From Oscillospiraceae bacterium (lineage in GTDB: Bacteria > Bacillota > Clostridia > Oscillospirales > Oscillospiraceae), in the NCBI GenBank assembly GCA_017415425.1, contig JAFQGT010000017.1, positions 62,001 through 126,000 of the forward strand: DNA of 64,000 nt, in the 5' to 3' direction. The notes under the pieces are model-generated. The model was not told the origin of the DNA and did not search any database. It saw nothing but the letters and a program-made list of their open reading frames with translations. A program made the translations under genes and the position numbers. The first letter of the stretch is position 1. Each line of letters opens with the position of its first letter. Below, piece after piece: positions 1 through 7,605 of the stretch.

Positions 1-323
1 TTGGAAGTGTAGAAACCGGTGCATTCCAGAACTACGTCTACGTCCAGCTCGCCCCAGGGCAGCTCAGCAGCGTTGGCCTTTGCGTAGATGGTGATCTTCT
101 TGCCGTCGACAACGATATTGTCTTCGCCAGCCTCGACAGTATGCGTGCCGAAGGGAGCAGCGTAAGCACCCTGGGTGGAGTCATACTTCAGCAGGTGAGC
201 AAGCATCTTGGGAGAGGTCAGGTCGTTGATAGCAACAACTTCAAAACCCTCAGCGCCGAACATCTGACGGAAAGCCAGACGGCCGATACGACCAAAACCG
301 TTAATAGCAACTTTTACAGACAT
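1..323 (-). CDS. gap: Glyceraldehyde-3-phosphate dehydrogenase, N-terminal part (cut by window edge)
   Basis: Glycolytic enzyme that oxidises glyceraldehyde 3-phosphate with NAD and phosphate to 1,3-bisphosphoglycerate in the cytoplasm. About 107 N-terminal residues are present; the rest lies beyond the left edge. The reading frame opens with the family's NAD-binding signature (INGFGRIGR, residues 7-15), then the AINDL and YDSTQG segments of the Rossmann domain and a VLECTGF motif shortly before the cut. The catalytic Cys is outside the window. The ATG at 323 has a perfect GGAGG site seven bases upstream and a consensus promoter about 85 bases further back. Identity is certain; paralogue type (gapA or gapB) cannot be told from this fragment. 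Confidence 0.97.
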   Translation of the reverse strand, partial: MSVKVAINGFGRIGRLAFRQMFGAEGFEVVAINDLTSPKMLAHLLKYDSTQGAYAAPFGTHTVEAGEDNIVVDGKKITIYAKANAAELPWGELDVDVVLECTGFYTS

Positions 324-405
324 TGTTATTTCCTCCAATTTTCCTACTGCTTTTTGCAGCAAAATAGACGATTTTTTGCGGGGCAACATAACCCCATACG
401 ACATC

Positions 406-434
406 ATTATACTATATGAAAAACCGCTTGTAAA
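406..434 (-). promoter_or_regulatory. Sigma-A promoter of gap
   Basis: Read on the minus strand: -35 TTTACA (429-434), 17-base spacer, -10 TATAAT (406-411). It leaves a leader of about 75 bases before the gap start. The near-consensus boxes fit a highly expressed glycolytic gene. Confidence 0.8.
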
Positions 435-530
435 GTAGCGGGATTGTAAAAATAAGGTATATTTTCTGGGTCCATTTTGACACAGACCACAAAAAAAGGC
501 AGATTTCGGTAGAAAACCACCTTTTTGTTC

Positions 531-1679
531 TTACACAGCGGCAAAGTATGCATCGATTTCTTCCCGGGTGGCACAGACACTTCCCTGAAACGCGGCAGGC
601 TTGCCACCGCCGCGTCCCCGCAGTGCCGCTACCGCCGCCGCACCGATGGGGCGCACATCACAGTGTCTGCTGATGATGCAGATGCCGTAACCGCTAACGT
701 CATTGCCGGATAGCGCTACCGCTGTTTCGCAGGTTTCAGCCATCGTGTCCGCCAGCTCCCGCAGAGAACCGGGGGTCAGACTATCTTCAAAATGCACCGC
801 AAGAGACCTTCCTGCGTAGTCCTTTGCGATTTGGGAAAAGATCCGTTTTTCCAAGGCTGTTACCCGGAATTTCTCCGCGCTGAGAGTCTCGTTCATCCGC
901 TGAGCGGCTTGGCCGGTTTCAAAGAGTTTGGCGGAGAAAGCCTGGGAGACCAGCTTGTTCTGCTGGTAGGTGCGGCAGAGGATGTCCAGCGCCCGCTTGC
1001 CGGCGGCCATTTCGATTCGCACGCCCTGGTGGAATTTTACACAGGAAAACAGCTTCACAAGGCCCACTTGTCCGGTGCGCTTCATCTGTGTGCCGCAGCA
1101 GGCGCAGGTGTCGATGCCGGGGATCTGTACGATCCGCACCGGCCAGGGCAGGTCCTTTTTCCGGCGATAGGGAACGCGTGGCAGCTCCTCTGGTTCAGGA
1201 TACCAGCACCGGATGGGCAGATCCTGCCAGATGGCCCGGTTGACGGCGTCTTCGATTCTCTCCAGTGCCTCCGGTGGGAGAAATCCGTCAAAATCGATGG
1301 TTACCAGCTCCGCGCCCATATGAAAACCTACATTATGAAAGCCGTAGGTTTGATAGATCACTCCGGAGACCATATGCTCGCCGGTGTGCTGCTGCATCAG
1401 ATCGAACCGCCGGTCCCAATCCACAGTTCCGGTGACCTCCGCCCCCACTTCCAGAGGAGCGCTGCACAGGTGGATGATATTCTGCCCCTGTTCCTTGACA
1501 GACAACACCCGCACATCTGCCAGCATACCGGTGTCACAGGCCTGTCCGCCGCCCTCCGGGTAGAAGGCGGTAGCATCCAAAGTGACCGCATAACCGCCTT
1601 TTGCAGTCGTGCAGCCGGTGACGGTGGCGGTAAAGGTATGCAACTGGCTATCCTCGTAGAACAACTTTCGTACTTCCAT
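531..1679 (-). CDS. AlaX-like alanyl-tRNA editing domain protein
   Basis: 382 aa protein homologous to the editing half of alanyl-tRNA synthetase, which hydrolyses mischarged Ser/Gly-tRNA(Ala). Residues 35-46 (TAFYPEGGGQ) form the usual N-terminal signature; H98 and H102 (HTGEH) are two zinc ligands. The third ligand region is CACCGTQM, with C194 present but the expected His four residues later replaced by Gln (Q198), a one-base change from CAC to CAG. The C-terminal part ends in a DHHA1-like domain with a GRGGGKP loop. An in-frame start 53 codons upstream has no ribosome site; ATG 1679 has GGAG eight bases away. It sits just upstream of gap on the same strand. Activity is uncertain because of the ligand change. 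Confidence 0.85.
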   Translation of the reverse strand: MEVRKLFYEDSQLHTFTATVTGCTTAKGGYAVTLDATAFYPEGGGQACDTGMLADVRVLSVKEQGQNIIHLCSAPLEVGAEVTGTVDWDRRFDLMQQHTGEHMVSGVIYQTYGFHNVGFHMGAELVTIDFDGFLPPEALERIEDAVNRAIWQDLPIRCWYPEPEELPRVPYRRKKDLPWPVRIVQIPGIDTCACCGTQMKRTGQVGLVKLFSCVKFHQGVRIEMAAGKRALDILCRTYQQNKLVSQAFSAKLFETGQAAQRMNETLSAEKFRVTALEKRIFSQIAKDYAGRSLAVHFEDSLTPGSLRELADTMAETCETAVALSGNDVSGYGICIISRHCDVRPIGAAAVAALRGRGGGKPAAFQGSVCATREEIDAYFAAV

Positions 1680-1825
1680 AATTGGCGCTCCTTGGCATTT
1701 TTCACCATTGTAGCACAAGGGTCTGCCTTTTGCAACGGAGTTTCGCATAGAGAATGTCGAGGAATCCTTCCAGGAGGGTTCGGTTTTTCGTGGAATTTCC
1801 GGGTGTTTTCCGAATAAAATGGGGT

Positions 1826-1882
1826 TAGCCTGAGCCAATCAGACGTCCACTCAGGCGTGTTCGAATGATATTGCTCAGGCTA
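1826..1882. promoter_or_regulatory. Inverted repeat in the promoter region of the ParB-family gene
   Basis: TAGCCTGAGCCAAT (1826-1839) and ATTGCTCAGGCTA (1870-1882) are near-perfect inverted copies (one extra C in the left arm), with a third partial copy CTCAGGCG between them. The element lies between two divergently read genes and ends nine bases before the ribosome site of the ParB-family gene. It could be an operator or a hairpin in the leader; no known parS or Noc site is matched. Confidence 0.4.
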
Positions 1883-1905
1883 CACATTTTGGAGGAGGAC
1901 TTGCT

Positions 1906-2688
1906 ATGCAGTGCCAGAAACTGAAAACCTATATGGAGACCGGACGGGTAGTGTTTTTACCTGCGGGGGCGATCCATCCCAATCCCGCCCAACCGAGAAA
2001 ACGCTTTTCCGAGGAGGCGCTGGACGAGCTGGCACAATCCATTCGGCAGCACGGCATTTTACAGCCCCTTTCTGTGCGCAGGGTTGGGAATGCCTATGAG
2101 CTGATCGCCGGGGAGCGGCGGCTGCGGGCAGGAATTCAGGCGGGGCTGACGGAACTGCCCTGCATTGTGATGAATATGACCGACCGGGAGTCCTCAATGG
2201 TGGCGCTGGTGGAGAATATCCAACGGCAGGCGCTGGATTTTGTGGAGGAGGCCCGAGGGTTGGATCTGCTGATCAGCCGCTGGGGGATGAGTCAGGAGCA
2301 GGTGGCAAAGCTGCTGGGGAAAAGCCAGAGCGGGGTTGCCAATAAGCTGCGGCTGCTGCGGCATTCATCCCAGGTGTTGGATGCCCTGCGGCGGGAGGGT
2401 CTGACTGAGCGCCACGCCCGGGCGCTGCTGCGGCTGGGCAGCGAGCCGGAAAAAATGCGGGCGATCGAGGTGATCGCCCGGCAGGGTATGAGTGTCGCCA
2501 AAACGGAGCAGTATGTGGAATCTTTGCTTGCCAAGGATCGGGAGACTGCGGGCAAGGCCAATGTGAGCGCGTTCCTCAATTACCTCAATCAGAGTCTGGC
2601 ACGGATCCAGCTGTCCGGGGTCAGTGCTGTATCGGAGCGACGGGAGACGGAAAGTCAGATCGTGCTGACCATCACCATCCCAAAATAA
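1906..2688 (+). CDS. ParB/Noc-family DNA-binding protein
   Basis: 260 aa chromosome partition or nucleoid-occlusion type protein. Residues about 20-115 form the ParB N-terminal CTP-binding domain: HPNPAQPRK, the GERRLRA arginine patch and the VENIQR motif followed by FVEEA. Residues 120-200 hold the helix-turn-helix region (QEQVAKLLGKSQSGVANKLRLL) that would read a parS-type site; the C-terminus is a short dimerisation segment. ATG 1906 follows GGAGGAGG by eight bases. No parA-like gene is adjacent, so this is an orphan relative, closer in layout to Noc than to a plasmid ParB. Length is a little shorter than most chromosomal ParB proteins (about 280-300 aa). Confidence 0.88.
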   Translation: MQCQKLKTYMETGRVVFLPAGAIHPNPAQPRKRFSEEALDELAQSIRQHGILQPLSVRRVGNAYELIAGERRLRAGIQAGLTELPCIVMNMTDRESSMVALVENIQRQALDFVEEARGLDLLISRWGMSQEQVAKLLGKSQSGVANKLRLLRHSSQVLDALRREGLTERHARALLRLGSEPEKMRAIEVIARQGMSVAKTEQYVESLLAKDRETAGKANVSAFLNYLNQSLARIQLSGVSAVSERRETESQIVLTITIPK

Positions 2689-2690
2689 AA

Positions 2691-2712
2691 AAGCGCCCAC
2701 TAAGGGGCGCTT
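2691..2712 (-). terminator. Intrinsic terminator of the ZIP transporter gene
   Basis: AAGCGCCC (2691-2698) pairs with GGGCGCTT (2705-2712). On the minus strand the stem is followed by TTTTTTATTTT, a good U-tract. It lies in the 31 bases between the convergent ParB-family and ZIP genes. Confidence 0.85.
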
Positions 2713-2719
2713 AGCAAAA

Positions 2720-3478
2720 TCAGCCTAAAAGAACAACCGTGATCAGCATTACGCAAAAGCCCACCAAAAGGGAATAGGTTGCGCCTCGCTCACTGCCGTG
2801 GGCGTGCGTTTCCGGGATCATCTCATCGCTGATCACATACAGCATCGTACCCCCGGCAAAGGCCAAAGCAAAGGGCAGGATCGCCGCGGAAATGGTCACT
2901 GCAAAGTAGCCCAGCAGCGTACCCAGAATTTCCACCAAACCGGTTGCCGCGGCAACCAAAAAGGTACGTTTCGGCGAAATTCCTGCTGCCAGCATAGGGC
3001 CGATGATCACCATACCCTCGGGGATATTCTGCAGGGCGATGCCACCTGCCACGGTCAGCGCCTCCGTAGTATTGCCGGAGCCAAAGCCTACACCGGCGGC
3101 AATGCCCTCCGGCAGGTTGTGAATGGCAATGGCGGTAACGAACAGCAGCACTTTGTTCAGTTTCTGGGTATCCTTGGGATGCTGTTCCTGCTCTGTGCCC
3201 CCCAGCTGGTGCAGGTGAGGTACCAGACGATCAAACAGGTTTACACACAGCGCGCCGGCAAATACGCCAGGTACGGTATACAACAGGCCAAACCGACCAC
3301 CGTACTCCACAGAGGGCAGAATCAGACCGATCACCGCTGCGGCTAACATTACGCCGGCGGCAAAGGACAGCACAATATCACTGAACTTGTGGGAGATGTT
3401 TTTGAACAGAAAACCCAGCACCGTGCCAAAGACAGTAGCCCCGCCCACACCCAGCGCGGTCAACAAAACCAGTTCCAT
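2720..3478 (-). CDS. ZIP-family divalent metal transporter
   Basis: 252 aa integral membrane importer of zinc or related divalent metals. About eight hydrophobic segments are visible. The two metal-site motifs are present: HNLPEG in the fourth membrane segment and QNIPEG in the fifth, the latter with Gln in place of His as in the GufA/BbZIP branch. A short charged loop containing HQLGGTEQEQH lies before them. ATG 3478 is chosen because GGAGG lies seven bases upstream; an upstream extension of 31 codons has no ribosome site. The gene is divergent from the flavodiiron gene and shares a promoter region containing a Fur-family-like palindrome, which suggests metal- or redox-responsive control. 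Confidence 0.93.
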   Translation of the reverse strand: MELVLLTALGVGGATVFGTVLGFLFKNISHKFSDIVLSFAAGVMLAAAVIGLILPSVEYGGRFGLLYTVPGVFAGALCVNLFDRLVPHLHQLGGTEQEQHPKDTQKLNKVLLFVTAIAIHNLPEGIAAGVGFGSGNTTEALTVAGGIALQNIPEGMVIIGPMLAAGISPKRTFLVAAATGLVEILGTLLGYFAVTISAAILPFALAFAGGTMLYVISDEMIPETHAHGSERGATYSLLVGFCVMLITVVLLG

Positions 3479-3505
3479 ATAGTTCCTCCTTGTAGACTTT
3501 TCTTT

Positions 3506-3535
3506 ATTGTACGCATAAAAAGGGGAAAATGTCAA
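3506..3535 (-). promoter_or_regulatory. Promoter of the ZIP transporter gene
   Basis: Minus strand: -35 TTGACA (3530-3535), 18-base spacer, -10 TACAAT (3506-3511), giving a leader of about 20 bases. Confidence 0.75.
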
Positions 3536-3547
3536 GAAAATTTTGAG

Positions 3548-3566
3548 AATAAGAACCATTCTTATT
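3548..3566. promoter_or_regulatory. Fur/PerR-like palindromic operator
   Basis: AATAAGAA (3548-3555) and TTCTTATT (3559-3566) are perfect inverted repeats with a 3-base spacer. The site overlaps the -35 box of the flavodiiron promoter and lies 12 bases behind the -35 box of the ZIP promoter. Its spacing and A/T pattern resemble Fur-family boxes; PerR is known to control flavodiiron genes in Clostridium acetobutylicum. The assignment to a regulator is inference. Confidence 0.5.
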
Positions 3567-3593
3567 GACAAACTGGAAAATTTATGGTATGAT
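3565..3593 (+). promoter_or_regulatory. Promoter of the flavodiiron gene
   Basis: -35 TTGACA (3565-3570), 17-base spacer, -10 TATGAT (3588-3593). The -35 box is embedded in the palindromic operator. Confidence 0.8.
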
Positions 3594-3648
3594 AAATCAC
3601 GAAAGATGAGAACCCAGAGGTTCTGTAGAAATCAAGGAGGATTTTTCT

Positions 3649-5442
3649 ATGCTGAGAAAAGTGACGGATACCATTTATTATGTAGGCGCCAACGACCACG
3701 AGGTGGACCTGTTTGAGGGACAGTATGTAGTTCCCAATGGTATGGCATACAATTCCTATGTGATTTTGGATGAAAAGGTGGCGGTGATGGACACCATTGA
3801 TGCCAGCAAGACCGCCGAATGGCTGAAGAATATTGAAAAGGCACTGGCAGGTCGGCAGCCGGACTATCTGGTGGTACAGCATATGGAGCCGGACCACGCC
3901 GCTTCTGTTGAGGCTTTTGTGAATACATATCCCGCGGTCACCGTGGTGGCCAATGTAAAGACCTTTGCTATGATCGGTCAATTCTTCCCCAACTTGACGA
4001 TACGGAATATCCTGCAGGTGGAGAATTTCGGCACGCTGTCTCTGGGTAAGCACACCTTGACCTTTGCTTTTGCGCCGATGGTCCACTGGCCTGAGGTTAT
4101 GATGACTTACGATTCCTATGATAAGGTTTTGTTCTCTGCTGACGGCTTTGGCAAGTTTGGCGCGTTGGATGTGGACGAGCCTTGGGATGACGAGGCACGC
4201 CGGTATTTCATCGGCATCGTGGGCAAGTATGGCAAGCAGGTGCAGAATATTTTGAAGGTGGCGGCCACCTTGGATATTCAGATCATCTGCCCCCTCCACG
4301 GACCGGTCTTGACCGAAAATTTGGGTCACTATATCCGCCTGTACGATCTGTGGTCCAGCTACACCCCGGAGGAAGAGGGCATCGTGATCGCCTACACCTC
4401 CATTTACGGTCACACCAAGGAAGCTGTTCTGCTGCTGGAGCGGGAGCTGAAGAAACGGGAAGTCCCCAATGTGGTGGTTTACGATCTGGCCCGCTGCGAT
4501 ATGGCTGCTGCGGTTTCCGACGCCTTCCGTTACGACAAGCTGGTGCTGGCTACCACTACCTACAACTCTGACGTGTTCCCCTTTATGCGGACTTATCTGG
4601 ACAAGCTCACGGAGCGCGCATTCCAGAACCGCACCATTGCTATGATCGAAAACGGCTCCTGGGCGCCTACCGCGATCCGGGTGATAAAGGAGAAACTGGC
4701 AAAGTCCAAGAAGATCACCTACGCTGAAAACAACGTGACCATTCTCTCTGCGCTGAACGAGGAGACCGTCAAAAAGATCGGCCATCTGGCTGATGAGCTG
4801 GCTGCTTCCTATGCCACTGTGCAGGTGCAGGATGACTTTATTGATCCCACCGCCCTGTTTAACATCGGCTACGGACTGTATGTGGTCACCTCCAACGACG
4901 GCAGTAAGGATAACGGCCTGATCGTCAACACCGTGACCCAGGTCACCAACACTCCCAACCGGGTGGCCGTTACGATCAACAAGCTCAACTATTCCTGTGA
5001 TGTGATCGCAAAGACCGGTAAACTGAATATTTCTACCCTGTCCCAGGAAGCACCCTTTGCAATTTTTGAGCGTTTTGGCTTCCACTCCGGCCGGGATGTG
5101 GATAAATTTGCCGGCTTTGAATATGTGCAGCGCTCCTCCAATGATCTGCTGTTCCTGGATAAGTATGCCAATGCCTACATATCCTGCAAGGTGATCAATC
5201 AGGTGGATCTGGACACCCACGTAATGTTCATCTGCGATGTGACCCAGTGCGTGAATCTGAATAAGGTGGAGACGATGTCTTACACCTACTACCTGCAGAA
5301 CGTAAAACCCAAGCCCGAAGCAGACAAGAAGGGTTATGTGTGCAAGATCTGTGGCTGGGTCTATGAGGGTGAGGAACTGCCTGAGGATATCGTCTGCCCC
5401 CTGTGCAAACACGGCGCCGCAGATTTTGAACCCCTTTCTTAA
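3649..5442 (+). CDS. Flavodiiron protein fused to flavin reductase and rubredoxin domains
   Basis: 597 aa cytoplasmic enzyme that reduces O2 to water (or NO to N2O) and protects anaerobes. Residues 1-245 are the metallo-beta-lactamase-like diiron domain with ligands H78, E80, D82, H83, H146, D165 and H217. Residues about 248-395 are a flavodoxin domain that binds FMN (IAYTSIYGHT loop). Residues about 405-545 resemble a flavin reductase domain, and 550-597 form a rubredoxin with two CxxC pairs (VCKICGW and CPLCKHG). The last two domains let NAD(P)H-derived electrons reach the flavodiiron core within one chain. Start at ATG 3649 with AAGGAGG nine bases upstream. All iron ligands are intact. A redox- or metal-sensing operator overlaps the promoter. 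Confidence 0.95.
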   Translation: MLRKVTDTIYYVGANDHEVDLFEGQYVVPNGMAYNSYVILDEKVAVMDTIDASKTAEWLKNIEKALAGRQPDYLVVQHMEPDHAASVEAFVNTYPAVTVVANVKTFAMIGQFFPNLTIRNILQVENFGTLSLGKHTLTFAFAPMVHWPEVMMTYDSYDKVLFSADGFGKFGALDVDEPWDDEARRYFIGIVGKYGKQVQNILKVAATLDIQIICPLHGPVLTENLGHYIRLYDLWSSYTPEEEGIVIAYTSIYGHTKEAVLLLERELKKREVPNVVVYDLARCDMAAAVSDAFRYDKLVLATTTYNSDVFPFMRTYLDKLTERAFQNRTIAMIENGSWAPTAIRVIKEKLAKSKKITYAENNVTILSALNEETVKKIGHLADELAASYATVQVQDDFIDPTALFNIGYGLYVVTSNDGSKDNGLIVNTVTQVTNTPNRVAVTINKLNYSCDVIAKTGKLNISTLSQEAPFAIFERFGFHSGRDVDKFAGFEYVQRSSNDLLFLDKYANAYISCKVINQVDLDTHVMFICDVTQCVNLNKVETMSYTYYLQNVKPKPEADKKGYVCKICGWVYEGEELPEDIVCPLCKHGAADFEPLS

Positions 5443-5450
5443 TACAAAAC

Positions 5451-5484
5451 CCGCCCCGGTGAAAACCGGGGCGGTTCTTGTTTT
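5451..5484. terminator. Bidirectional intrinsic terminator
   Basis: CCGCCCCGGT (5451-5460), GAAA loop, ACCGGGGCGG (5465-5474), then TTCTTGTTTT. The opposite strand carries GTTTTGTATT, so the hairpin can end both the flavodiiron gene and the convergent DUF4015 gene. Confidence 0.9.
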
Positions 5485-5485
5485 G

Positions 5486-6499
5486 TTAATGGGCGCTGGA
5501 GAGGGGACGCAGGACACTGTAGGTATTAAACCGGGTGTCATAAAGTTCGGTTATAAACACCAGATTGATGAGGGGATCCGGTACACCGCTGTCCTGTGCT
5601 ATGGTGGCGGCGTCTGCCGGGTCTACATCACTCAGGTACATCCGGACACGGCCCTCGGGCATCGTAAAGTCCGCGGACTTCACAAAGGACAGGGCAAACC
5701 GGTCGGTGGTGCAGGCTTTGACCAAGGTTTCAGCGGCTTTGGTAAGGTGTTCGGCTTTGCTGCCATCCACCATAATGCTGTCTGAGTTGGGATAGCAGAA
5801 ATCGTAGAACACGACCTCATTGAAGCCCAGATTCTTTAGCTCTGTGACGATCTGGTTCAGATAAGTCAGCGTGCCGCCTTTGGCAGGATTTAGCCAATAG
5901 CAGCGTTGGTCATCCTGATACAGGTACAGTCCGGAGGAATGGTGGACACCGTTGGGAACGTGGTTGAGTCCGTAGTGGTAATCCCGCAGAGCAGGCAGCC
6001 GGGCGATGGTGTAGAGGTTGCTGTTGTTCATATAGGTGATCAGATCATCTATGGCAGCAACGTCCAGACCGGAGGCGTAATTGCTGCTGACGGTGGAGGA
6101 ATAGTAGAAAGCGCCTTGAATGTCTTTCACATCCATCATCACCGCAGTACCGGGCTCCAATACCCGCAGCTGGGAGATGATCTGGGTAGGATCATTCAAC
6201 TGTTCCGGTTCAATATAGTAGCCGGTCAGTTGCGCAAGTTCGGTGCTCAGATTCGACTCCTCATCGCCCTCGTTAAAATGGATGGGGACGGTTTCCTGTT
6301 CCGGTTTGGATGCCACCTGTCCTTCGGAGATAGGCGGCAGATCAAAATCCAGAATGGCATTGCCGTCGGCGGTGTAGATGATGAACCGCTGCAGCCACAG
6401 CATCCAGCAGGTCCAAGCGACCAGCGCCAACAAAAGCAGCACCAGAAGGAGAATCAAGATCCGCTTCATCAGCCGCTGAGTACGATAGGGAATGGTCAT
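5486..6499 (-). CDS. DUF4015-type putative glycoside hydrolase, membrane-anchored
   Basis: 337 aa. The first 11 residues are basic and polar, then residues 12-35 form one membrane span (ILILLLVLLLLALVAW), so the rest faces outside. The body resembles the GH13-like TIM-barrel family DUF4015: a VMMDVKD strand, the SGLDVAAIDDLITYM region, an ARLPALRDYHY strand and NLGFNEVVFYDFCYPN near the usual active-site strand. Substrate is unknown. ATG 6499 overlaps the stop of prmA by four bases (ATGA) and has AAAGGAG eight bases upstream, so the two genes are translationally coupled. Family assignment is from motif memory and moderately sure. Confidence 0.7.
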   Translation of the reverse strand: MTIPYRTQRLMKRILILLLVLLLLALVAWTCWMLWLQRFIIYTADGNAILDFDLPPISEGQVASKPEQETVPIHFNEGDEESNLSTELAQLTGYYIEPEQLNDPTQIISQLRVLEPGTAVMMDVKDIQGAFYYSSTVSSNYASGLDVAAIDDLITYMNNSNLYTIARLPALRDYHYGLNHVPNGVHHSSGLYLYQDDQRCYWLNPAKGGTLTYLNQIVTELKNLGFNEVVFYDFCYPNSDSIMVDGSKAEHLTKAAETLVKACTTDRFALSFVKSADFTMPEGRVRMYLSDVDPADAATIAQDSGVPDPLINLVFITELYDTRFNTYSVLRPLSSAH

Positions 6500-7455
6500 A
6501 GTACGCTCCTTTTTGCGCTGACACAGCGCCAGTCTTCCTTTGCCCGGGTGGCGGTCACAGTTAGACCCGCCCTCTCCAGAGCAGCGGTCACATCTCCCAG
6601 GCGGCTGTCCAGAATGCCGGAGCAGATCAGCGTGCTGTCTTCATCCAGAAAACGGGGCAGCACCGGGGCAAGCCCGATGATCACATCGGCTACGATGTTT
6701 ACCAGCACCACATCATAGCGGTTATGGGAAAGCCGCTGCATCAAGGTTTTATCTGCGGTCACATTGCCGGTGTAGGCGGTAAATTTTGGGGCAACAAAGC
6801 CGTTGTAAGCAGCATTCTCCCGGGCGATGTCCTCTGCCTTCGGGTCAATATCCACGCCGATGGCAGAGCTTGCTCCCAGCCGCAGGGCGGCGATGGATAA
6901 AATACCGCTGCCGCTGCCCAGATCCAGACAGCTTGTCCCCGGAGCAATGATCTGCTCCATCGCCTCTATTACCATCTGGGTGGAGGGATGGGCACCGGTT
7001 CCAAAGGTGAGACCCGGATCCAAAATCACAGGCAGGCGGCCGTCGGTTTCGGTATCTGCCAGCCAGTAGGGCAGTACTACCAACTTTTGTCCAACCGGCT
7101 GAGGGGGGTAGTTATCCTTCCAGCTTTCCTCCCAGTTCGTCTGGGCGAGGGTGGTGATCCGGGTGGGAAGTTCTCCAAGACCCTGCTGCCGCAGCTCTGC
7201 CAGCAAGGTTTCCAGCCGGGACATACCCTCGGTGTCTGTGTCCTCTAAGTACAGCTTAATGCAGGACAGGCCGGTGAGCTTTTCCTGTAGCTGCTGGTCA
7301 ATATAGTCCCAATATGCCCGGTTTTCCTCCAGAAACTGCTCAAAGGTATTCTGGTCTTCCAACACCAGATCCGCGAAGCCGCCGGCGGTGAGAGCTGTGG
7401 CTACGGGATCAATGCTGTCGGGCGCGGTAGTAACCGTAATTTCCAACCAGTTCAT
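6496..7455 (-). CDS. prmA: Ribosomal protein L11 methyltransferase
   Basis: 319 aa SAM-dependent enzyme that trimethylates ribosomal protein L11. The N-terminal 110 residues are the substrate-recognition domain (MNWLEITVTT start); the C-terminal half is a class I methyltransferase with the SAM loop LDLGSGSGILSIAALRLG, an acidic GVDIDPKA strand end and the NIVAD motif near residue 250. FGTGAHPST, typical of PrmA, precedes the SAM loop. ATG 7455 has AAGGAG seven bases upstream; a longer in-frame start has none. Length matches the family (about 310 aa). It is cotranscribed with the DUF4015 gene by a 4-base overlap. Confidence 0.96.
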   Translation of the reverse strand: MNWLEITVTTAPDSIDPVATALTAGGFADLVLEDQNTFEQFLEENRAYWDYIDQQLQEKLTGLSCIKLYLEDTDTEGMSRLETLLAELRQQGLGELPTRITTLAQTNWEESWKDNYPPQPVGQKLVVLPYWLADTETDGRLPVILDPGLTFGTGAHPSTQMVIEAMEQIIAPGTSCLDLGSGSGILSIAALRLGASSAIGVDIDPKAEDIARENAAYNGFVAPKFTAYTGNVTADKTLMQRLSHNRYDVVLVNIVADVIIGLAPVLPRFLDEDSTLICSGILDSRLGDVTAALERAGLTVTATRAKEDWRCVSAKRSVL

Positions 7456-7542
7456 AACATTCTCCTTGGTGATCTTTGCTGTTATTTTATCGTAAAATAC
7501 ATAAAATAACAACTGTAAAACCATAAAAATTTTCTCCGGTAC

Positions 7543-7571
7543 TTTCCATTTTCCCCAAGGTGGTATATAAT
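7543..7571 (+). promoter_or_regulatory. Promoter of the M16 peptidase/lgt operon
   Basis: -35 TTTCCA (7543-7548), 17-base spacer, -10 TATAAT (7566-7571), about 35 bases before the first gene's start. Confidence 0.6.
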
Positions 7572-7605
7572 AGTGAGTACTTTAGATGTTTATTCGGGAG
7601 GCGCC

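Noticed and set aside
792-1817. 341-aa open frame on the plus strand
   Set aside because: It is antisense to the AlaX-like gene, has no ribosome site and no recognisable domain; it follows from the codon bias of the real gene.
3562-5541. 659-aa open frame on the minus strand
   Set aside because: It is the antisense shadow of the flavodiiron gene, which has all its metal ligands; the shadow has no family features and would cross a strong terminator.
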